Shown here piece by piece: positions 54,069 to 64,000 of a stretch of 64,000 nt of DNA. The notes under the pieces are model-generated. The model ran no database searches. It had not been told where the DNA came from and saw only the letters and a program-made list of their open reading frames with translations. Position 1 is the stretch's first letter. Each line of letters opens with the position of its first letter. The position numbers were made by a program, and so were the translations under genes. Source of the stretch: DATJKD01 sp963834855 (GTDB lineage Bacteria; Pseudomonadota; Gammaproteobacteria; Steroidobacterales; Steroidobacteraceae); NCBI GenBank assembly GCA_963834855.1, contig CAWIDH010000005.1, positions 62,001 to 126,000 on the forward strand. The letters are read 5' to 3'.

Positions 54069-57027
54069 ATGCGACCCTCGGTGCGACGATCGATCGCTGC
54101 CGCGCCTCTGCTGCTTTGGCTGCCTGCCACGATTCCCGCGGAGCTGCACTTCGTCGAGACGGAGAACCTGCGGGTCATCAATTTCGGTGAGACCGGCGCC
54201 CATCTCGTACCGTATGCGACCCAGAGCTTCTTGAATGCGCTTGCCGCGCAGCAGGCGCGCCTCGGGTACACGCCCGACGGTAAGCCGACGGTGCTGCTGC
54301 AGGATTTCTCGGACAAGGGGACCGCGAGCGTCGTAAGCACGCCGCGGAACAGGGTCTATTTCGACATCGCTCCGCCGACGCTTGCGTTTGAAACCTTCAG
54401 TCCGGGTGAGCGAATCTTCACCATTGCCAATCACGAGGCCGTGCACCTCGCTACTGGTGATCAGCCCAGTACGGCTGATCAGCGCTTTCGGGAGCTGTTC
54501 GGCGGCAAGGTCGTCCCGACGTCCGAGCATCCGGAGACGCTTCTCTACAACTACCTGACCAATCCCCGGAACACAGTGCCACGCTGGTTCAGCGAGGGCA
54601 GTGCCGTCTTCATGGAGACCTGGCTGGGCGGCGGCTACGGCCGCGCGCAGGGCGGCTACGACGAAATGATGTTCCGCGCGCTCGTTCGCGACGGTGCGCG
54701 CTTCTACGATCCGTTGGCGCTGGTTTCAGTCGGCACGGAGGTCGAATTCCAGGTCGCCGCCAACGCCTATCTCTATGGCACGCGGTTCATGAGCTATCTC
54801 GCGCTCGAGTACGGGCCCGAACGGCTGCTCGGCTGGTGGCGGCGCGACGCCGGGAGCCTGCGGTCCTACGCCGACGACTTCGAGCGCGTGTTCGGCCTGC
54901 CGCTCGACCAGGCCTGGCAGAACTGGATCGCCTGGGAGCGGGAGTTCCAGGCGAAGAACCTCGCGTCAGTCCGCGAGCACCCTGTGACTCCCCATCGCAG
55001 CGTCACGCCCACTGCTCTCGGGGCACTGTCGCGCGCCGTCCTGAGCGAAGACGGTCGCACGCTCTACGCCGCCGTTCGCTATCCGGGGCGCGTGCCGCAC
55101 CTCGTCTCGATCTCGCTCGAGGACGGGGCGGTGACGGAGCTGCAGGAAATTGGCGAGGCGATGCAGTACCGGGTCGCCTCGGTCGCGCTCGACCCCGAGG
55201 CTGGGACCCTGTTCTATACGACGGATCACATGGGGTATCGCAACCTGATGGCCTACGACCTCAAGTCCGGAAAGGCGCGCATGCTCCTCGAGGAACAGCG
55301 CATCGGAGATCTCGCCTTCAACCGGGCAGACCGGTCGCTCTGGGGTCTGCGTACCAACAACGGCTACGTGATCCTGGTGCGTATCCCCTACCCCTACAAG
55401 GAATGGCAGAGGATCCACGCGTTTCCATACGGCGAGGTCGCGTTCGATCTCGACATCTCTCCCGACGGCGGGCTGGTGTCGACCTCGGTCGCCGGGCTCG
55501 ACTCGCGCCGCGCCGGCGCCCAGGTCATGCAAGTCCGCGTGATGAAGACCGACGCACTGCTTGCCGGCGACGCCACCCCGATGCGGACGCTGACATTTGG
55601 CAGCTCGGTTCCGGAGGGCTTCGTGTTCTCGCCGGAAGGCAGGTACCTCTACGGCAGCTCGTACTACACCGGCGTATCGAACATCTATCGCTGCGAGATC
55701 GCAACGGGCGAGGTCGAAGCGGTCAGCAACGCCGAGGTCGGATTCTTCCGCCCCGTGCCGCTCCCGGGCGACGAGCTGCTGGTATTCAATTACACCGCGC
55801 GGGGCTTCGTCCCGGCGCTGATCCGGCCCGTCCCCACCGATGATCTGAGCGCGATCACCTTTCTCGGTGAGCAGATTGCGACCCGGTACCCGGTCGTGCA
55901 GAGCTGGGGCGCGGGCTCGCCGGCGCGTTTCGATCTCGACACCGAGATCAAGCGGCAAGGTGTCTACAGGCCGGCGCGGGAGATCGAGCTGGAAACCCTC
56001 TATCCGATCATCGAGGGCTACAAGAATTCGGAGGCGCTCGGCCTGCATGCGCGGTTCAGCGATCCGATCGGCTTCGCCCGGGCGAGCCTGACGGCAAGCT
56101 ACAGCGTGGACGATTCGCTGCCCTCAAATGAGCGCACCCACGCCGCCGTGCGATACGAGCAGGCTCGCTGGAGTACCGGCCTCAACTGGAATGCAGGCGA
56201 CTTCTACGACTTGTTTGGACCGACCAAGCGCAGCCGGGAGGGCTACAACGGCTTCATCGCTTACGACCGTCCGATCGTCTACAAGCCGACGGAAACCACG
56301 AACGCATACGGAAAGGTCGCCTATTACGGCGACCTGGACTCGCTGCCGAACTTTCAGAACATCCCGTCGCCCTCACGCAAGCTCTTCACCGGTGAAGTTG
56401 GAACGACCCACAAGCACGTGGAGTCCTCTATCGGGAACGTCGACGACGAAACCGGACACAGCTGGGGGGCGCTGGCACACGTCTACGGCGTGGAAGGGGA
56501 CTACGTGCCCGGTTTCGTCGGTCAGCTCGACTTCGGCATGGCGCTGCCGGCGGGCCATTCCTCGATCTGGCTGCGCAATGCCGCGGGCGGATCGACCGGC
56601 GACCGCGACGACCCGTTGGCGAACTTCTTCTTCGGCGGCTTCGGGAACAACTACGTGGACAACGGCGATGCAAAGCGTTATCGCGAGGTCCTCAGCATGC
56701 CGGGGTTCGAGATCGACGCGGTCGGCGGCCGGACATTCGCGAAATCGATGCTCGAGCTCAACCTTCCGCCGCTACGCTTCGAGCGCGCTCGGCAAGCCGG
56801 GATTCTACGTCCCTTGGATGCGCTCGGCGCTGTTTGCGACGGCCTTGACCACGAACTTCGAGGACGGTGATGTGCGCGAAACCGTGTACAACGCCGGCTT
56901 CCAGATCGATTTCCAGATGCAGGTCATGTATCGCCGGTCGATGATGCTGTCCATCGGATATGCGCACGGCTTCGCCGACGTCGGCCCGGATGACGACGAG
57001 GTCATGATTTCGCTCAAGGTCCTGTGA
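54069..57027 (+). CDS. Predicted outer-membrane metallopeptidase-propeller-barrel protein, frameshifted near the end
   Basis: About 985 residues after correction. A signal peptide is followed by a gluzincin-type peptidase region: NHEAVHLATGD with H122, E123 and H126, and the third ligand Glu176 in RWFSEGSAVFMETW. Residues about 320-640 look like a TolB/WD40-type beta-propeller (repeats such as YRNLMAYDLKSGKARMLLEE, then SNIYRCEIATGEVEAVSN). The last 340 residues are Tyr/Gly-rich, with alternating strands (LTASYSVDDSLPSNERTHAA, YGDLDSLPNFQNIP, ALAHVYGVEGDYVPGFVGQL), as in a beta-barrel. One extra base near 56786 is followed by the natural end GFYVPWMRSALFATALTTNF to ISLKVL. No named family known to me; peptidase activity is inferred. 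Confidence 0.78.
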
Positions 57028-57061
57028 TGGCAGAGCCCCTCGGCAGACCGCCATCGACCTC

Positions 57062-58072
57062 ATGATCCTGGACGTCGCCGCACGCGCGCCGATCGGGTTG
57101 CTTCCCGTCGTCGTCTTCCTGGCCGCACTGGTCTATTTCGACAGCTACAAGCTCGTCAGCCTGCGCGCCGTCCTCGCGACCATCTTCGTCGGCGCCGCGG
57201 CGGCGGGTCTGTGCTACGTCGTCAACGATTTCATGCTCGAGCGCCTCGCGCTCGATTTCGTTTCGTACTCACGCTACGTATCGCCCCTGATCGAGGAGAC
57301 GATCAAGGCGCTGATCCTCGTGTACCTGATCCGGGCGCAGCGGATCGCCTTCCTGGTGGACGCAGCCATATACGGCTTCGCCGTCGGCACCGGGTTCGCC
57401 GTGGTCGAAAACCTCTATTACCTTGCGGTGCGGCTGGATTCGCACGTGGCGGTGTGGATCGTGCGGGGCTTCGGCACGGCGATCATGCACGGTGGCGCGA
57501 CGGCGCTCTTCGCCATCATCTCGGTCACGTTGACGGAGAAGAAGCCCCGCAGCCTCGCCGCGTTCCTTCCCGGCCTCGCGGCGGCAGCAGTCCTGCACTC
57601 CGCGTTCAATCATTTCCTGTTCAAGCCGGTGCTGGCGACAGTCGGGATCCTGATCGTGCTGCCGCCACTGATCTATTTCGTATTCCAGCGCAGCGAACGC
57701 TCCCTTGGGGACTGGCTGGGCGCGGACTTCGATGCGGACGCGCGGCTGCTCGAGCTGATCGACTCGGAGGATTTCGGCACCTCGAATCTCGGCAGCTACC
57801 TGGACTCGCTCAGGAAACACTTCCGCGGCGAGGTGGTGGCCGACATGTTCTGTTACCTGCGGCTGCACCTCGAGCTCGAGATGCTGGCGAAGGGCATGCT
57901 GCTGATGCGCGAGCAGGGCATGTCACCCGAGATCGACCAGGACGCGCGCGCCAAGTTCGACGAGCTGCGTCACCTCGAGCGCACCATCGGCCGCACCGGC
58001 CGGCGCGCGATGCAGCCCTTCGTGCACCTGAACGCCCGCGATCTCTGGCAGATTCACATGATCGGTCGCTGA
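57062..58072 (+). CDS. PrsW-family intramembrane metalloprotease
   Basis: 336 residues, about seven membrane spans. All PrsW motifs are seen: EE at 78-79 (SPLIEETIKA), E116-N117 in TGFAVVENLYY, H143 in RGFGTAIMHGGATALF and H179/H184 in LHSAFNHFLF. In Bacillus, PrsW makes the first cut in an anti-sigma factor. The C-terminal third is soluble and helical (LRLHLELEMLAKGMLL). It starts 34 bases after the outer-membrane protein, and it follows a sigma/anti-sigma pair by 4 kb, so cleavage of that anti-sigma is a reasonable hypothesis. Confidence 0.92.
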   Translation: MILDVAARAPIGLLPVVVFLAALVYFDSYKLVSLRAVLATIFVGAAAAGLCYVVNDFMLERLALDFVSYSRYVSPLIEETIKALILVYLIRAQRIAFLVDAAIYGFAVGTGFAVVENLYYLAVRLDSHVAVWIVRGFGTAIMHGGATALFAIISVTLTEKKPRSLAAFLPGLAAAAVLHSAFNHFLFKPVLATVGILIVLPPLIYFVFQRSERSLGDWLGADFDADARLLELIDSEDFGTSNLGSYLDSLRKHFRGEVVADMFCYLRLHLELEMLAKGMLLMREQGMSPEIDQDARAKFDELRHLERTIGRTGRRAMQPFVHLNARDLWQIHMIGR

Positions 58073-58076
58073 CCGA

Positions 58077-58129
58077 AAATCCGGCTCAGAGCCACATTAC
58101 ATCGTCGTAATCTGGCTCTGAGCCGAATT
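58077..58129. repeat. Two copies of the GGCTCNGAGCC palindrome
   Basis: The first (58077-58098) has core CGGCTCAGAGCC and the second (58109-58129) core TGGCTCTGAGCC, both with A/T flanks. They are in the 306-base gap between prsW and the M20 gene. Apart from these dyads I see no gene or promoter-like sequence in the gap. Confidence 0.82.
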
Positions 58130-58378
58130 CTTTTCCTCAGCCGGCTTCGATCTGCAAAGTACTCGGCGTTCTGGTCGCGACGTACACGACGTACGCCACC
58201 GTGAAGGGCGAAGCGTATGCAGAGTCGGGACCGTGGGGCCGGACGGTATCGCGCGTCGAATCGCCGCTATACTCCCGGGTGGTGATCGTGATCCATGGCG
58301 GCCCGAATCCCGCACCGACGGGCTTCTGAGCAGCTTCGACCCTTGAATCCTCCGCGCTCTGCGCGCCACGCTCGACCT

Positions 58379-59881
58379 ATGACAATACTGACTCGCCGAA
58401 CCTTCGTAGGGAGCACGCTTTCCGCCGGCGCCGCCGTGCTGATCGCCGGACGTTCACAGGCCGCTTCCGATCGTGCAGCGATCTACAAGCAGATCGAGCA
58501 GCGGCACGACGAAGCCGTGCAGCGGCTGCAAGCGTGGATTCGTCAGCCGTCGATCGCCGCTGAGAATCGCGGCATGACCGAAGGCTGCGACCTCACGATG
58601 CGCATGCTGCGAGAAGCGGGCTTCCAGCATGTCGAACGGCGTCCGACCGACGGGCAGCCCGGCATCTTCGCATCGCTCGATGCGGGCGCGAAGCGGACGA
58701 TCGGCCTGTATTTCATGTACGACGTAAAGCAGGCGAATCCCGCGGAATGGTCGTCGCCGCCGTGGGAAGCGCGCCTCGTCGAAATGCCTGGCCTCGGGCA
58801 GGTCGTCATGGGTCGAGGTGCGGTCAATCAGAAAGGCCCGCAGTCCGCATTGATCGCTGCGTTGCATGCAATTCGTGCCGCGGGCAGGAAGGTGCCGGTC
58901 AATCTGGTGCTGGTCGCAGAAGGTGAGGAAGAGATCGGCTCGCCGCATTTCGGACAGGTCGTGCTCGCATCACCAGTGCGTGAGGCACTCAGCAAGTGTG
59001 AAGGCATCATCATGCCCGAGGCCGCGCAGGATCTGGACGGTAACGTGACCGTCTCACTCGGCGCCAAGGGCATCGTCGAGTGCGAGCTCGTGTCGAGCGG
59101 CGAAAAATGGGGCCGCGGCCCGGCGAAGGACATTCATTCCAGCAATCGTGCGCGAGTCGACAGCCCGGCGTGGCATCTGGTGCATGCGCTGAGCACGCTC
59201 GTCGACCCGGTGACGGGCGATCCGGCAATAGACGGACTCACGGATGCGGTTCGTCCGCTCAGCGCCGCCGAGAAGAAATTGCTCGACGAGGCTACGCGTC
59301 GCATCGATGAAGAGACCGCGAAACGATCGATGGGCGTCAAGCACTGGGCGCGCGATGCGAGCTGGCGTCAGGCGCTCGAAGATCTCGCGGCCCGGCCGAC
59401 GGTGAATATCGAAGGACTGGTCGGCGGCTATACAGGCCAGGGCGGCATGACGATCCTGCCGCATCGGGCCGCTGCGAAGCTCGATCTGCGTCTCGTGCCG
59501 GAAATGACGCACAAGGATTCGGCAGCAAAGTTGAAGGCGCACCTCGCGCGCCGCGGATTCGGCGACATCGAAGTGAATGTCACGGGTGGCTACGACCCGA
59601 CGACGACGCCAATGGACGCACGCATCGTGCGCGTCGAATCGGAGGTCTATCGCGCCGCTGGCATCGAGCCGATCTTCTGGCCGCGTCGTGGCGGTTCGTG
59701 GCCCGGCTACGTGTTTACCGGAGAGCCACTGAGACTTCCGGCAGGACACTTCGGCCTCGGACACGGCATGCGCGCGCACGCCCCGGACGAGTATTTCCTC
59801 ATCGATTCGAGGAATCCGAAGCTGCACGGGCTGGACGCCGCAGTTCGCTCGTACGTGGATTATCTGTACGCGCTCGCGTAG
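58379..59881 (+). CDS. Tat-exported M20-family metallohydrolase with altered metal site
   Basis: 500 residues. The start ATG 58379 gives a twin-arginine signal (MTILTRRTFVGSTLSAG). The M20 core continues with AWIRQPSIAAENRG, GLYFMYDVKQANPAEWSSPP, VVMGRGAVNQKGPQSALIAA, VLVAEGEEEIGSP and HAPDEYFLIDSR near the end. In standard M20 enzymes the first segment carries His-x-Asp and the second Gly-Arg-Gly-Ala-x-Asp. Here those ligands are M113 and N150, while the acidic pair near 183-185 and the C-terminal His are kept. The truncated copy at 34818 has the same changes, so it is a subfamily trait. Activity as a dipeptidase/deacylase is not assured. Confidence 0.9.
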   Translation: MTILTRRTFVGSTLSAGAAVLIAGRSQAASDRAAIYKQIEQRHDEAVQRLQAWIRQPSIAAENRGMTEGCDLTMRMLREAGFQHVERRPTDGQPGIFASLDAGAKRTIGLYFMYDVKQANPAEWSSPPWEARLVEMPGLGQVVMGRGAVNQKGPQSALIAALHAIRAAGRKVPVNLVLVAEGEEEIGSPHFGQVVLASPVREALSKCEGIIMPEAAQDLDGNVTVSLGAKGIVECELVSSGEKWGRGPAKDIHSSNRARVDSPAWHLVHALSTLVDPVTGDPAIDGLTDAVRPLSAAEKKLLDEATRRIDEETAKRSMGVKHWARDASWRQALEDLAARPTVNIEGLVGGYTGQGGMTILPHRAAAKLDLRLVPEMTHKDSAAKLKAHLARRGFGDIEVNVTGGYDPTTTPMDARIVRVESEVYRAAGIEPIFWPRRGGSWPGYVFTGEPLRLPAGHFGLGHGMRAHAPDEYFLIDSRNPKLHGLDAAVRSYVDYLYALA

Positions 59882-60103
59882 CGAGGCGCTTGGAGCCACA
59901 GCAGGACGGGGCCGCGGGGCCCGGCGGTGACGGAGTTCTGGTTGTCGGCGACCGGCGCGCCGGCGGTCGTAGTCAGGGTCGGAGGCTTCATCGCGTGGTC
60001 CTCAGGCGGGGTGTTCCTGAGGCCGAGCGTCATCCATCCATGCCCATCGGTCCAATCGATTGATCAGATCCCATCTATAGACAGAGCCAATCGGAGCGTG
60101 ATG

Positions 60104-60139
60104 AAAAATGGCTCTGAAAAATGGCTCCGAGCCATTTTT
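60104..60139. repeat. Perfect GGCTCNGAGCC palindrome with half copies
   Basis: A perfect dyad at 60117-60139 has core ATGGCTCCGAGCCAT with A and T flanks. A half copy (AAAAATGGCTCTG) starts at 60104, and another fragment, AGAGCCAAT, lies near 60083. This region is between the convergent ends of the M20 gene and the small membrane protein. Here the inner flanks are AT..AT where the 3800 and 8264 copies have TT..AA, a paired change that keeps the stem. Confidence 0.85.
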
Positions 60140-60159
60140 CGGCCAGCCATTTTCGGCCG

Positions 60160-60468
60160 CTACTGGCTGGGTGGCGGAGGCGGCGCCCCGCGTGACGCCG
60201 CTACATGACGGCGGCGGAAGAACCAGATCAGGAGCGCGGCACAGGCGATCGCAATCAGCAGGTCGACGAGCGGCGGCACCCGCAGCAGGCGCGAGACGAG
60301 GCCGCCGGCCACCGAGCCGGCGAATCCATAACCCAGCGTCGCGAGCCAGCTCATCGGGTCCGGGCCCGGCAGGGCGAGCCGTGCAAGCGCGCCGATCAGG
60401 AGGCCGGTGCCGGCGGCGATGGCGAGAAATGCGAGGAAACCCATGCCCGTGCCGACTGCCTGGTCCAT
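60160..60468 (-). CDS. Small membrane protein, GlsB/YeaQ-like
   Basis: 102 residues from ATG 60468, preceded by AGGGAG 4 bases before. Three hydrophobic segments (FLAFLAIAAGTGLLIGAL, ATLGYGFAGSVAGGLVSR and LLIAIACAALLIWFF) fit the transglycosylase-associated/YeaQ-YmgE group of small stress-linked membrane proteins. The tail PPPPPSQ is short. Role uncertain. Convergent with the M20 gene. Confidence 0.7.
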   Translation of the reverse strand: MDQAVGTGMGFLAFLAIAAGTGLLIGALARLALPGPDPMSWLATLGYGFAGSVAGGLVSRLLRVPPLVDLLIAIACAALLIWFFRRRHVAASRGAPPPPPSQ

Positions 60469-60678
60469 CACGCGCTCCCTGGTGTCTACGACGGGTGGAA
60501 TCGTAGTTAAGACCCGTGACCGGACGATATGTGTGGCGGCCACCGAAGGTCACCGCGCGGATCATATGCTCATAACTACTCGTGATCGATTCGGCCTGCC
60601 CGGTCGTTTTGCACTGCATTGACGCAGCTTGCCCCCCATGTCATACCGATGTCGCCTTCAGGGAGACTCCAGCAAGCC

Positions 60679-64000
<3,322 letters not shown>

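Overview
The window is high-GC DNA that codes on both strands. It is most consistent with a free-living Gammaproteobacterium, perhaps from the Steroidobacter/Nevskia/Xanthomonad-like lineages. The basis is gene content read by eye: TonB-dependent receptor, GcvA-type LysR proteins, a DUF3300-DUF2950 pair, FrmA-FghA, an OtsB-GH15-OtsA cluster and GltB. No rRNA, tRNA, CRISPR or phage genes were seen. The taxonomy is inference. Genes are tightly packed: many co-directional pairs overlap by 4 bases, and three convergent pairs overlap at their stop codons.

Layout. 1-2.5 kb: end of an unknown gene, a JmjC/cupin_8 protein, and a VNG-repeat exported protein with a small membrane protein. 2.7-5.5 kb: formaldehyde detoxification (frmA, fghA) and an AraC regulator. 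5.5-10.1 kb: exported HExxH protein, class IV aminotransferase with sulfotransferase, exported methyltransferase, LysR. 10.2-14.1 kb: trehalose operon otsB-GH15-otsA. 14.1-19.7 kb: exported amidohydrolase, DUF2505, acyl-CoA ligase, EamA transporter, PIN toxin with a decayed antitoxin. 19.9-27.2 kb: three cupins, AraC, FAD oxidoreductase, SDR, GFA protein, lipoprotein and LysR, a plausible small-molecule catabolic and regulatory block. 27.2-32.7 kb: DUF2950, DUF3300, a GMC oxidoreductase remnant, Fe-alcohol dehydrogenase, lipoprotein. 32.9-40.1 kb: GDPD, a rearrangement scar (LysR fragment against a truncated M20 hydrolase), HupE, PpiC, TfoX, amidohydrolase. 40.4-49.1 kb: TonB receptor with terminator, amidase, and an esterase-FadJ-thiolase operon ending in a large hairpin. 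49.1-58.1 kb: the signalling island. 58.4-64 kb: M20 hydrolase, small membrane protein, gltB (runs off the edge).

The most notable region is 49.1-58.1 kb. A class III cyclase-like protein, a GAF-SpoIIE phosphatase, an RsbW-like ATPase, a STAS antagonist, an ECF sigma factor and a membrane anti-sigma factor are consecutive, and most are translationally coupled. They are followed by a membrane-anchored protein made of 19 nonapeptide repeats (a 27-bp minisatellite), a predicted outer-membrane metallopeptidase/propeller/barrel protein, and a PrsW protease. I read this as one envelope-signalling circuit. The individual families are known; the combination and the repeat protein are what deserve checking.

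Caution: at least 12 otherwise conserved genes carry apparent frameshifts, nearly all net +1 insertions, often in G/C runs. This looks like insertion-biased long-read sequencing error more than biology. Coordinates for those genes are given end to end, and lengths are stated after removing the shift.
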